Below, piece by piece: positions 35,573-46,149 of a DNA stretch of 64,000 nt. Each line of letters opens with the position of its first letter. The first letter of the stretch is position 1. Under the pieces are notes generated by a model. That model did no database searches, had not been told where the DNA came from, and saw nothing but the letters and a program-made list of their open reading frames with translations. Location of the stretch: the NCBI GenBank assembly GCA_947359465.1, contig OX375875.1, positions 17,854,458 to 17,918,457 of the forward strand, in the 5' to 3' direction. The position numbers and the translations under genes were made by a program. The stretch is from Metellina segmentata (taxonomy: Eukaryota > Arthropoda > Arachnida > Araneae > Tetragnathidae).

Positions 35573-35712
35573 AACGAGATATCTCGTCATCAAGATATTA
35601 CACCTCTTTTTCATGATAACGACATCAAGACATGATCAGTCTTCTTCTAATGACAAGATATCTTGCCCATCAAGATACTGTCGGTATTTTTCTCATAACG
35701 AGATGCTTCGTC
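35573..35712. repeat. Palindromic minisatellite units
   Basis: Three units related to 24668-24955: CGAGATATCTCGTCATCAAG, CAAGATATCTTGCCCATCAA and CGAGATGCTTCGTCGAG, with CTTCTTCTAATGACA spacers. Confidence 0.75.
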
Positions 35713-35829
35713 GAGAGAGCCACCAGGAGGGTTTAAAGAAACGGTGGCTTAACCACTGGGTTGCTCGTTCTGGATTAGCCTTCAGGTCGCCACTTGTTGA
35801 GCCGATGAGGTCAAGCGTTTAAAAAGTAA

Positions 35830-36779
35830 GTTTGAACAACAGATAGCTGAAAAGTTAATGACCATAGCAACTGTTCTGATTCATCATTCATTCTTCGAAT
35901 TCCTGAAGGATTAAGTATTTCGCTTTTACAAGGTTTCTAATTCATCCTAGAGTAGCCGTGCCCATATCGACGCAATGTCTTTCACCACAAGTTCCCTCGT
36001 CAAGCTAGTCTTTTGTGAAGCACAATAGTACCTGTATATAACTGTCTATGAGTTATAATTTTATGTTTGGGGACGTGTAGACTATAAATTTTTTATTTTT
36101 AACTTCGAATATCACACATTACATTCACCACAAATAAGTGTGGAAAAAAATTTCGACCATTAACCTCACTTTAAGATACACCAAATTCTGTTCTTACACG
36201 ATAGATACGTTCCTGAAGAATACGTGTAAAAAAATTCGTGTGAAAAGACGTTTTCATGAAAGAAAAGAAGATTGGGTTTCCAGATCTCCAAAATATTAGT
36301 TTACATAACTATAAAAAAACATGGAAATATTCGGTTATTGTTTTAGTTTAAAATTTTATTTCAACAAAATATACACATGTAATAATATGTAATAAAAATC
36401 TATTAAAGTAAATTTGCATTTGAAATGAAAAAATTCTTCATGAACAAATAATCTGTTTTATACACGTAACAAGATATTATTTATTTTCATTTTCTGACAA
36501 TTAACGGCTCGTAGGTTTGCGTAAGACTGAAATATCACAGCTATCATTAGAAATGTTAGAATAGGTGTTCCAAATATCGCCTACTCTAACTGTTTCTCTG
36601 TATCTCAGCCTCCTGGGTTGGGAAATCCCCAAGCTGGAAACTAAATTAATAATACTAGAGACTATTTCCTTTGGTTTCCTGAGATCATATACATTCTTTA
36701 CTTATGTCAGTTTGAGTTAACTAGTAAAAGGTTTCCCAAGAGAATTTTCAAGAATGGGTTCCTATTATCACCGACCCCT
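35830..36779. other. AT-rich stretch without recognised features
   Basis: No gene, SINE or terminal inverted repeat recognised. Confidence 0.5.
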
Positions 36780-36787
36780 GTTCCTAT

Positions 36788-37322
36788 TAGAGTGCCTATA
36801 TAATAAGAGTGGCGACATACGGGAAACACTTTCTGATTGGCTTAGAGACCTTTTCTACCACCCGAAGCGGTCTTTTCCCAGCTCCCGTAGACTTAACATG
36901 GGAACTTTTTGTGTGTTCGAGAAAAACGTGTGTATATTAAATTAAAAAGAAAATATAGCTTATTCATGTTCCATTTCATGTTCTAGAATGTTTATTTATT
37001 ATTATTTTAGTGTTTTGTCAGTATAAATTTGAAGACTTTTTAAATAAATAGCTTTTTTTTAACATGGTGTTTCCCACAGTCTAAGTTAGCGCGTTGTGCA
37101 ATCCATCTCATCAATTACGCATGTAATTGAGCCTTTTTCGATTCATTTATACCGAATGTATCCATATTATAACAATCATATGCTTTTTGTTCTCCCTGAA
37201 ATGATATATTAATTCGCCCAGCAACCGTCTTTGAGACGATTCTGGTAGAAAAATGGCTGCCGCACATGCGCATTAGGCCAAATTTGGTCCCTTGTCGCCA
37301 CTCTTATTATATAGGCACTCTA
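36788..37322. mobile_element. hAT-type MITE with 30-bp inverted repeats
   Basis: Ends TAGAGTGCCTATATAATAAG and its exact inverse at the right, CTTATTATATAGGCACTCTA. The repeats extend about 10 bp further inward (AGTGGCGACA). Perfect 8-bp target duplication GTTCCTAT at 36780-36787 and 37323-37330. At 535 bp it encodes no transposase. Confidence 0.9.
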
Positions 37323-37427
37323 GTTCCTATTACCAACCAGGCGAAATGAGGAGCTACTATTAAAAACGAGTTGCTAGTAGAGCATACCTACCTACCATTA
37401 GTATTTAATGTACTTTCAGGCCATATA

Positions 37428-38253
37428 CAGGGTGGTCCCGAATTCATGGTACAAACTTTAATGGTAGGTACAGGACATTGTAACAATGATTTATTGTATA
37501 GGATTGTATAGTCGTAAGTGACGCGGTGAGGCGAAAACAGGGGAAATAACGGCCGAAAGGAAAAACAAAGATTTTATTGAAAGCGTTGTTGACAAGTGTC
37601 ATGTTTACAGTAATTGTTCAAAATTGCGTCCACCAGTATCGATACATGCTTGACAGCGTCGGTGGAGCGATTGGCGTACACGTTCAAAGATGCCTGGTAT
37701 TTCACGCACACCTGCAGCAGCTACAGATAAGCGAGCGACGAGATCCTCATATCTGAGTCAACTGGAGTCTCATAAACAAGATGCTTTAGATGTCCCCATA
37801 AAAAGTAATCGAGGCTAGATAAATCGGGAGATCGGGGTGGCCAAGGGACTGGTCCACCACGCCCAATCCATCGAGTTCAGGTAATTCCGTACATCAATGC
37901 TGAAGTGTGCTGGCGCCCCATCGTGCTGAAACCACATGCGGTTACGAATGGCGATCGGAACATCATGCAGCAGTTGTGGTAACACTTCTTTCAGAAAAAT
38001 AAGATAGCTTCCGCCAGTGAGCCGCGTGGGTAGTAAGTATGGGCCAATCAAAAAGTCGTTCACAATACCAGCCCACACATTAATACTGAAACGTTGTTGA
38101 AACCAACCGATCACTCCATTTCTCTTTCCTTTTATTTCCCCTGTTTACGCCTCACCGCGTCACTTGCGACTATACATTCCTATACAATAAATCATTGTTA
38201 CAATGTCCTGTACCTACCATTAAAGTTTGTACCATGAATTCGGGACCACCCTG
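37428..38253 (-). mobile_element. Tc1/mariner derivative with 120-bp inverted repeats
   Basis: Flanked by TA on both sides (37426-37427, 38254-38255). The termini start CAGGGTGGTCCCGAATTCAT and stay inverted for about 120 bp with only a few mismatches (37428-37547 against 38134-38253). The interior holds a deleted, frameshifted transposase on the minus strand. Confidence 0.93.
37650..38114 (-). pseudogene. Mariner/Tc1-type transposase remnant
   Basis: Reads FSINVWAGIVNDFLIGPYLL, then MWFQHDGAPAHFSIDVRNYL with the second catalytic Asp in HDG. After a frameshift it continues RSPDLSSLDYFLWGHLK, containing the third acidic residue, and stops soon after. The helix-turn-helix region and first catalytic Asp were lost by internal deletion. 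Confidence 0.88.
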
Positions 38254-38337
38254 TAGATGAATTTATGATTTGACCACAATGCGAAACTTGTTTCGGTTTG
38301 CAACAAAGGACTTGATATCCCGCACCTCATTACAGGT

Positions 38338-38560
38338 TTGCGGTAGCCCGGTTAGAAGAGCTGACAAGTACGTGGGATCTGGTGTACATTAAATCTGCCG
38401 TGACTACAAATGTCATGACGTTGGCTTTTGGGGAGTGGGGGTGTAAGCTCAGGTGTTGATCTGACCGTGGTTCAAAATGACGAGGTGTTTTCCTCGAATA
38501 TTGAAATTCGGGATGGATTCCGGACCATATTAAGTACGTGTTAAGTCAACTACCCAACCC
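38338..38560 (+). mobile_element. Family B SINE with deletions
   Basis: Head GCGGTAGCCCGGTTAGAAGA, then GGTGTACATTAAATCTGCCG, GACCGTGGTTCAAAATGACG and a short end. The middle of the body is shortened. Confidence 0.65.
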
Positions 38561-38729
38561 GTACCTTATTCATATATTCGAAGACTACCAAAACTGGACT
38601 TAAAACGATCTGGTCGAGATACTTTGAATTTATTTTCTTAGTTAAAAAAACGTTTCTGGAGTTAAAGACCGATGGATCGGACAGTAAAATGACTCGCTTC
38701 CTCGGTACACTATACCACATTTCTGGCTT

Positions 38730-38960
38730 GGTTCGTTACTTTTGGGTTTTATTGCGCAAGGGTTTCGTTTGATCAAGCTGCGCCAAACAGAATACAGAAA
38801 ATGGCAAGTTGTTCTGAAAAGAAAGACCGCTTGGGTATCCTGGGGTCGTGACCCCCGTGTTTACCAGAAGCCACATGAGAAAAGATTATAGTATCAATAC
38901 TGGACATCGGGTTTGTAAAGCCCTGAGGGGGGTCAAAGTATGGATGTGTTTCGGTGCTTG
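38730..38960 (-). repeat. Repeat with the GGCGCA/TGCGCC hairpin module
   Basis: TGGGTTTTATTGCGCAAGGG, AGCTGCGCCAAACAGAATAC, AAGTTGTTCTGAAAAGAAAG, TGGGGTCGTGACCCCCGTGT. Same order as 26640-26860. Confidence 0.5.
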
Positions 38961-39544
38961 TATGGGGTGGTAGCTGGAGAGATTGGAAACTTTGTGTTTA
39001 CTGATGAAATCCTGGAAAAGTGAAATATTATCTCTATTGAAGAATTCCAAAGAGCTCAAAATCTGCATTTAGAATTACATTTGTGTGTCTTTACAACAGA
39101 TAAAATCTCTCCGGAGAAAAAGAAGAACCAAACTTAGGTAAATTAAAGTTTCTGTACCACCATAAACATCACCTGTGTGTACGTATGTGTGCACGTATCC
39201 GTATGTGTGTGTGTATTTTATTCGAAAAAAGATGCTAAATAGATTTCTACAGAGAAAAAGAACTCTGATCCTATGGACTTCTATAGACCTTCTACAGAGG
39301 TTTCTTTATAGAGAAAAAAGAAAAACGAGCCATGATTCTATACGATTCCCCCAGTTAAAATTCTATAATACCACAATCTATAGAAATTGTTTTAAGTTGG
39401 GTATAGAAGTTTTTCGAAAGGGTTGTGACATAAGAAGTCATTGGTGTTTTGTTTGTCACCCCACTCCCTCCCTCCAACCAATAATTTTCTTCGTCAAGTT
39501 CCTTATAAATTTCTCATTCCATTCCTCAAACAGACCTCTAAGAG

Positions 39545-39731
39545 GTAATGGTAATTTTAGTTAACGTCGTACTAGAGCAACACAACGGGCTATTGACGAC
39601 GGTCCGGGATCAGTCCCTTAAGGGAAAGATCCGAGGACAACACCTCGTAATTTTGAACCACGGTCAGATGACGAAGCAACACCTGAGCTGGCACCCCACT
39701 CTCCAAACTTCCACGCCAGCCCAACGTGAGC
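39545..39731 (-). mobile_element. 5'-truncated family A SINE
   Basis: Tail GGTAATGGTAATTTTAGTTA through CCAACTTCCACGCC-type body to CCCAACGTGAG. The flanks CTAAGAGG / CTAAGAAG are a likely short target duplication. Confidence 0.8.
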
Positions 39732-39885
39732 TAAGAAGATAAAAACAGAAGATTACTCAGTTTAAGAGCTCGTTTTTGCCTTCGAATGAAGAAATTTTGA
39801 TGGGAGTCAACAAATAATAAAACAATGATGAAGCATGAGATCAAAAGAAACTATCAAAAATAAACAAACTATTCATCGGTATTTA

Positions 39886-40185
39886 ATTAAGTCGCAATGG
39901 AACAACACAATGGCTATTGACGACGGTTAGGGATCAATACCCGAAGGGAAAACTTCGTCAACAACATCACGTCATTTTGAACCACGGTCAGATGACGAGG
40001 TGACGCCTGAGCTGGCACCCCACTCTACAAACTGCCACACCACGCCAACGTCAGGACATTTGAGGCCACGACAGATTTAACGTGCACCAACTCCCTTAGC
40101 ACACGACGGTCTTTGGCTGGATTCGAACTCGCAACCTTCCTACTGCGAATCCATTACACTTCCAACCGTTCTGCCCTCAATTCCA
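39886..40185 (-). mobile_element. Family B SINE, near full length
   Basis: Plus-strand order: GTCGCAATGGAACAACACAA, GAACCACGGTCAGATGACGA, GACATTTGAGGCCACGACAG, CACGACGGTCTTTGGCTGGA, TTCGAACTCGCAACCTTCC and a degraded head. Confidence 0.75.
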
Positions 40186-40374
40186 AAGAACAGCTACCAT
40201 TGATTCGGAATGCCATTTTTAAATATGGAGTTGGTCTTCAAATTTGACACGAAAACTACCTTTTGAAAAGACCCAATTTAAAAAAAAACAGGGCCTGTGT
40301 GTATGCCAAGGTCGAAATCTGGTCTGTCAGCCCCCAATTAAACAAATGAGTAAATGTCCCATTCAACCGGTTGA

Positions 40375-40415
40375 GGTGCTTATTTTTAATTTACGTTCTA
40401 CTGGAGCAACACAAC
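40375..40415 (-). mobile_element. 41-bp SINE 3'-end insertion
   Basis: Only the extreme SINE terminus (TTTAATTTACGTTCTACTGG, AGCAACACAAC) lies between perfect 12-bp direct repeats TCAACCGGTTGA at 40363-40374 and 40416-40427. The duplicated target is itself a palindrome. Confidence 0.8.
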
Positions 40416-43400
40416 TCAACCGGTTGAATCAAGCGTAATACATCACCACAAATCGATCTCTGGCAGCTGTAAAAAAAAGTACATAAACCAGACACTCCAC
40501 TGTTTCCCATAATCACTTCAGTCACGGTCACAGGCAGCGTGTCTTCCCCCTGACCTCCGACACGAGTCATTGTTGTGGCGGAGTGATGAGTCAGACAGAA
40601 CACGATGACGAATTCACCCTTCCGAAATAATTCCCCATTGTTTTCCTTCTGCGTTTGGCACCAGGAAGGAAAAAACGCACCGGGGCACAGTCAGTGAACA
40701 TACGACGACATTCGGGAATGCGTATCGGGAGGAAAAAAATAGGAGTCGCCACCAGCAGGAAAGGCAAACACTCAACTCCGCTCTCATTTGCCGACAGTTT
40801 TTTTTAATTTTTATTCTATTGACGAGCGGCACAAATACTTGGGAAATGAAAACGCAATTGGTGGAGGATGTTATTGAACTTCACTGCGTCTCACTTGAAT
40901 TCAAACGAAAGCTGTTTTTTTTTTATTTCTTCAAAATGCGGAGAGAAAGCAAATTGGTACTACTTAAGCCACATGTTCGTTCTTAGAAACAAACCCTTTA
41001 ATGTGGTTGAAGTGAGATGGGTAAAGTTGCGGTCGGCTAGTTGGTTTTTGAGTTTTTTTTGGCGCAAGGGTGATATCTGTCCAAGTTGCTCCAAGAACAA
41101 GACAACGAGGAAGAAAAAACGAAGGATTGGCGGGGGCTAAACGGAAGGGAGGACAGTTTGTGATGCCCATCCACACATAAATATACGTCCCTCATGGCGA
41201 TTAACAATTGATGGCGATGCAGAATTGCGCGTTTGAAAAACGGTATTCAGTTGTGAGTTCAGAAAACGGTCCAACCAAAGACCGTCGTGTACGCGGGGGC
41301 TGGTGGGCGTTGCATCAGTTGAGGCCACAACTGTCCTCACGATTTCAAGGCGTGAAAATCTAGACAGTGTGGTGCAAGCTAGTGATGGGGAAAATGACTC
41401 TTTTCAGGGATCGGATCGGAACCGCTCACTCACTCGGCTAGCTCTTTTTGATGACTCACCGCTCCTTTGAGATATATAATAATGTATATAACGTATCGAA
41501 ATGTATACAATATGTTTGGGCCATCGAACATCCCTCGTTGTCACGTGAGCGCATGTGTCCAGACGAAGAGGCGCCAAGCGTGTTTGAAACACCCACGCAC
41601 ACAACACTTGAAACACTCACTCATCCAGCAATTGCGCAGTTTACCTCTAAAATCAACAAAAGCAGGGAGACGGGGCCCGAGGACTATAGGCATTGCAGCA
41701 TAGGGCTGCTAAGCTGTAAAATTTAATTGCTAAGGCATAAGATGGCCCAAAACCATGTCAATTCATATAACTTTGAAATTGTCCATAAAGAATAAATTAC
41801 TTTGAGGACACTTCTACTTTTGTAATTCCCGTCATGAACCCGTTGAGATTACAGAAGTAGCAATTAAAATATCCAAACACGTTAAAAATCTCATTTTTGA
41901 CCAAGAATTCTAAAAAAGTTTTCGATTTTATTGGATAGAGTATTTATTTGACTTTCCAAAACATATTTAATTTTTTCTCTGTTAATTACTTGAAGAAGTA
42001 TTAAGATTTTAATCAAGGCGGGAAAACAAGAAGTAAGAATGGAAAACACTGGAAATGGCCATTAAAAGGCCAAAAACATGGCAAAATCTAAATTTAAACC
42101 TTACTTTTTTTTGCAAATATAATTTTAGAAAGTTTTTTCAAATATTTAAATGGTTTCTCTTTTGGAAATGGAGTGAACTTTTTTAAAGAGAAGGAAGAAC
42201 AAAATTGTTTACACAAAGAGCAAACGCAAGGGAGCAAGCGATGCACTTGAAACTACCTTTAACTCTAAATTAATATTTTTGCATTATTTCCTCACTTCAA
42301 ATGTTATAATACAAAAACTTATAACTGGATTCTAGTAAACTTTTGAGAGTTTGTTATTTATAATGTTGTCAAGTGAATGAACTAGAATAATTATGCTGAG
42401 TTCAAAAGTTTCTAAATTATTACTATTTATTTAAGAAGTAGGACTGTAAAACTATAAAAAATCTTCTATTCATTTTTCCATCACTTGTAAAATTGTTGTT
42501 TATTTAAATATCCTTTTATTCTAGTTCATTCCCTAGAAATATGCATGTAGTTTATTTTGGTAGCATCATTTTTCAAATTGGTTGAATAGATTTTCATGTA
42601 GCACATTTGAAGTTTTTGACACATTTCTTTAAAATTTCATACATAATTATCATATTTTTACAAAATTATTAATATATACTTTTAATATTTATAGCCCATT
42701 GCTATTGTTTAAAACACAAAACATAAAAATATGATTAAAATGTTTCTATACCACATTTAAAAAAAGTGTCTTGGACGTGTTTGGATACATTAAGATTTCT
42801 TTCTAAAACCACTTAGTTACCAAATGAGACTTCCTAATAATTTAAATGATATTTTAAAATCATATAATAAAAATATTAATAATTTATTTAAGTACTTAAG
42901 ATTTTTAACTATTTATTTTAAGATATAGGTATATAATACCCTCGAATACTCGTTGTCCCAAAGATTTTCAAAATCCAAGTCCCCTCCCTGTCTTTTAATA
43001 AAATATTTTCAAAATGCCTTGTTTTGTGAAGGCAATGCAATAAAAACGAGTTACGTTTAATTTAATTTTGTGTAGCTTTATTAAAATGATATCACTCCCG
43101 AGAAATCAAGATTTTATTATAATTATAATATTAATGTTAAGTGAATAACATAATAACTGTTAGAATATGTTTTAATAACAACCTTAAGACTAGTTTTAAT
43201 TAGTGCTAAAAGGCGTGATATGACTTAAGCCGTAAAAACACCCTTTCAATCTAAAATTGAATTAAATTTAAAAAAATAACATTTATGATAATACATAGAT
43301 ATTTAAAAATTTGAAACTTCAAAAAAGTAACAAAAAGCTAGGGAGCACAAAAGAACGAATGCGGAATTGACTCTTCGAGAGCGATAGTTATCGAAAAGAG

Positions 43401-43489
43401 CCAAAGAGTTAACTCCTTAAAAGAATCAACTCCCAAAAGAATCAGTGAGCGCAAACGATCGAATGCGGAAATGATTCTTCGAAAGAGCC

Positions 43490-43567
43490 AAAATCTCGAA
43501 AAGAATCAACTCCCAAAGAATCAACTCCCAAAGAATCGACTCCCAAGGAATCAACTCCCAAAAAGAA
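43490..43567. repeat. Short tandem repeat AAGAATCAACTCCCA
   Basis: Four to five head-to-tail copies of a 14-15-bp unit, in the subterminal region of the hAT-like element. Likely related to its binding-site-like motifs. Confidence 0.75.
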
Positions 43568-43575
43568 AGATGCGG

Positions 43576-44433
43576 CTCAATCCCATGATAGTACTTTACG
43601 CAAGTCCAACTTGATTGGCTAGTTTCAAGGGCTTGGCTTCACTTGGATATCTCGCCAATCTGATTGTTGCAGTAACCATTTTATTTTGAATATGCGCGTT
43701 GTTTCGTAGAAATACAATACATACACTAGCGTCTCAGCGTACAGCGTAAGTGTCCGACAAGTTGACTCTGATTTGCTCCTCATATATATGTTGTATGGTG
43801 GTTGTTAGTAGTATTTCTTGCAAACTTATATTAAGGGTACTTATACTTTAAAGAGCTTCTTATCGTGAAGCAACGATGGCCTAATGGCTAAAGTCATCCA
43901 CCTTCAGATTAGCGTCGGCAGCGGAGGATGACTTCCCGCGCTCGAACCCAGCTGTCGGAAAAGTTTTTTGATCCTCCAAATTATTTTTAAAAAATTCCTT
44001 TTCATTCTAATTTACTTTTCCTAATTTTTAATACCCTTTTCATATTTTTCCAAGCTTCCGTTGATTTTACATAAATAATCTAAGAACCACTCCTGAACTC
44101 ACTACCAGCTGATATTTTTCCGCCCCTCTGCCGTCCCCTTTGCTTTAGGATGTTGGTGTCGTATCCACCGCTGGCTTAGGACCATTCTGATGTAACAAAA
44201 AGCATACATAAAACACTAACTTATATAATTATTAACTTATATAATAAAAGGATACAATTTTCGGCTCAAACCTCTATCCACCCATAGCCATGGATCTGAA
44301 AAGAAAAGAAGAAAGCAGAAAGGAAGAGATAAATCGCCAACAACTATAAACCTTATTGACATACGTATCTAGGTCATGTGATCCGATTAGCCAATCAAGT
44401 TGGACTTGCGTACAGTACTATCATGGGATTGAG
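43576..44433. mobile_element. Inverted-repeat element nested in the hAT-like element
   Basis: Left end CTCAATCCCATGATAGTACT and right end AGTACTATCATGGGATTGAG. The inverted repeat continues through GCAAGTCCAACTTGATTGGC (about 44 bp, few mismatches). A clear target duplication could not be identified. It contains a tRNA-like segment. Confidence 0.8.
43871..43985 (+). repeat. tRNA-like SINE head
   Basis: A box-like TGGCCTAATGGCTA at 43877-43890 and B box-like GCTCGAACCC at 43940-43949, with tRNA-like spacing. The arms do not close into a full cloverleaf, so it is read as a tRNA-derived repeat head, not a tRNA gene. Confidence 0.5.
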
Positions 44434-45399
44434 GCGCCTGTAAAAAGAATCACTGAGCTGGTGATCGCATGCGGAAATGACTCTTCGAGAGTGGAAGCGC
44501 TGATTGGTTAAAAAAGAGTCACCGCTCTTCAGCCCTGATTGGTTAAAAAAGAGCTATAGCTCTTTTTTGACGAATCAGCGCTCGCTCACTCCGTCAAGAG
44601 AGCTAACTCTTTGAGTCAGCTCCTGAGCGGATCACCCATCACTAGTGCAAGCACAAGTGTTGACCTAGTAATCTGATCGTAGTGACGAGGTTTTGTACTC
44701 GATTTTTCCCTTCGGGATTGATGCCGGACTGTCACCTATGACCCTGTGACGACTGGAAAAAGACGATAGCATGCGGACCTTTTGTTCCAAAGTGTTTCCT
44801 AACGTCATAACCGGTCGTTCTCGTATTCTCACATCTAAGATTCCGATCACCCTCGACTAGAAAGCAAGTTGTCAGTACCTAAATTATCTTGGACCTTCCA
44901 CGAGTAAAATACAGACGGGTCACCCCAAAAGAACATGTGTGATTACAGTTCTTTGGTTACTCGGACCAGAAGGACTTTAAATCTGTCTTAGGGTCGGCAT
45001 GTTGTCCGACTTCTAGCTCTGAATGTTACACGCGTCCTTTTTTTAACGATTCCGAGATCCAAGCAAAGGGCTCACAGCTGTGGAGTTCACACCCATTAAT
45101 ATTGAAGGTGTCATTGTAAAACCCCAGAATTGACATTCCGAGAGGGACAGGGACTCCCACCAGAAGAAACGAAACGGGGAAGACTGACGAGGAAGCCATT
45201 GATGCGAGGTGGCGAAGGAAGAGCTCTCGTAAGACGGCTATACGGTGAAGTTAAACACAGATGAAAAAAAAAACTAACAGACGAGAAAAGCTTGTTGTTT
45301 CTTTAGGAACATTCGTTCCTTGAATATGTTCCATGTACATATTGTGTATATAGTCTTCCTATTGTTAATCGAGACTTTTCAAGTTGTAATAAAAAAAAG

Positions 45400-46100
45400 T
45401 TCTCGAACCGCCTACACTTTTGCATCGAGTTTGTTGTGGAAAGTTGTAGTGCAGGCGTCAAGTTGAACTATAATTGTTGGCCCTGAAAAGGGCTGTATTT
45501 CAAACGGCCCTGAAAAGATACTCTGCTTTCTTTGATTTCTATTATAAATTGCAACAGCTCGACTAAAATTTTTTTTTAATGAACTTTCATCCGATAACGC
45601 TAAAAATTCAATCGGGGCGCGAGGCTTCGTGGTAAACAAACAATGGTAAATGTTGCCAAAATGCGATAGCAAATAACGTATTTTTTGCGTGCCACGCAAG
45701 ACAATTATATATATATAGATAGCCATCCGTGCTTGTTGAATTTTGCAACCTCATTTCACGTTTGCACAGGCAACAGATCAGATCACTAAAATATTATGTT
45801 TCCTTAGAAATTAAACTGCACTATCATTGTTGGTAAAGATTTGGTTGTGTGGATTGAGCTTCTTTGATTCTACGATCATCAAATGCATTTTAAGGGATAG
45901 AAATTTTGTTTACCATTACTTAAAAATTCCACCATTTTTTTTTTTAATTTTTTACGTTTAAAATGTATTCAAAACGAATGGGAATGGAAAGTTTTTGTTG
46001 CGCCAAAATTAAAATAAGTTGTAAAATTTGAAATAACACTAAAAGTTTGTAAATATCATTAAGTTTATTCGATTCGTTTGTAATTTAGCTAACCTATTAT
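45400..46100. other. AT-rich stretch, no recognised gene
   Basis: A 104-residue minus-strand frame at 45412-45726 shows no motif I recognise and is probably incidental. Confidence 0.4.
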
Positions 46101-46106
46101 TATATA

Positions 46107-46145
46107 CTAGCCACTGAGTGGTTAGCCCGGCTTTACTCGTGTCAA
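46107..46145 (-). mobile_element. Helitron 3' terminus
   Basis: On the minus strand the sequence reads AAGCCGGGCTAACCACTCAG, then TGGCTAG followed by T. The stem CCACT-CA-GTGG just before CTAG and the GCCGGGCTA word match the end of the element at 27949-28584. The 5' end was not found. Confidence 0.5.
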
Positions 46146-46149
46146 TTAC

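Larger units (their letters stand above)
41380..44644. mobile_element. hAT-like element, 3.27 kb, no intact transposase
   Basis: Ends TAGTGATGGG and CCCATCACTA. Perfect 8-bp target duplication GTGCAAGC at 41372-41379 and 44645-44652. The matching repeat at 27.7 kb shows the unoccupied site. Both subterminal regions are rich in GACTCTTT / AAGAGTCA-type words. The interior 41.7-43.3 kb is AT-rich without a recognisable transposase, so this copy is non-autonomous. It carries a nested element at 43576-44433. Confidence 0.88.
41030..45399 (+). mobile_element. Polyadenylated composite repeat R, copy 2
   Basis: Inverted relative of 27003-28745. Starts with GTTTTTGAGTTTTTTTTGGC and the CAAGTTGCTCC hairpin, then GATGGCGATGCAGAATTGCG, AAAGACCGTCGTGTACGCGG and on to GTTGTAATAAAAAAAAG at 45399. 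Interrupted by a hAT-like element (41380-44644). It has the empty site for copy 1's Helitron near 41180-41185. Confidence 0.78.

Noticed and set aside
41448..41726. Frames near the left end of the 3.27-kb hAT-like element as a transposase
   Set aside because: They lack BED-finger, DDE or hAT dimerisation motifs and overlap in two frames, so they are probably incidental.
43871..43985. tRNA gene inside the hAT-like element
   Set aside because: No complete cloverleaf can be drawn; kept only as a tRNA-like repeat head.
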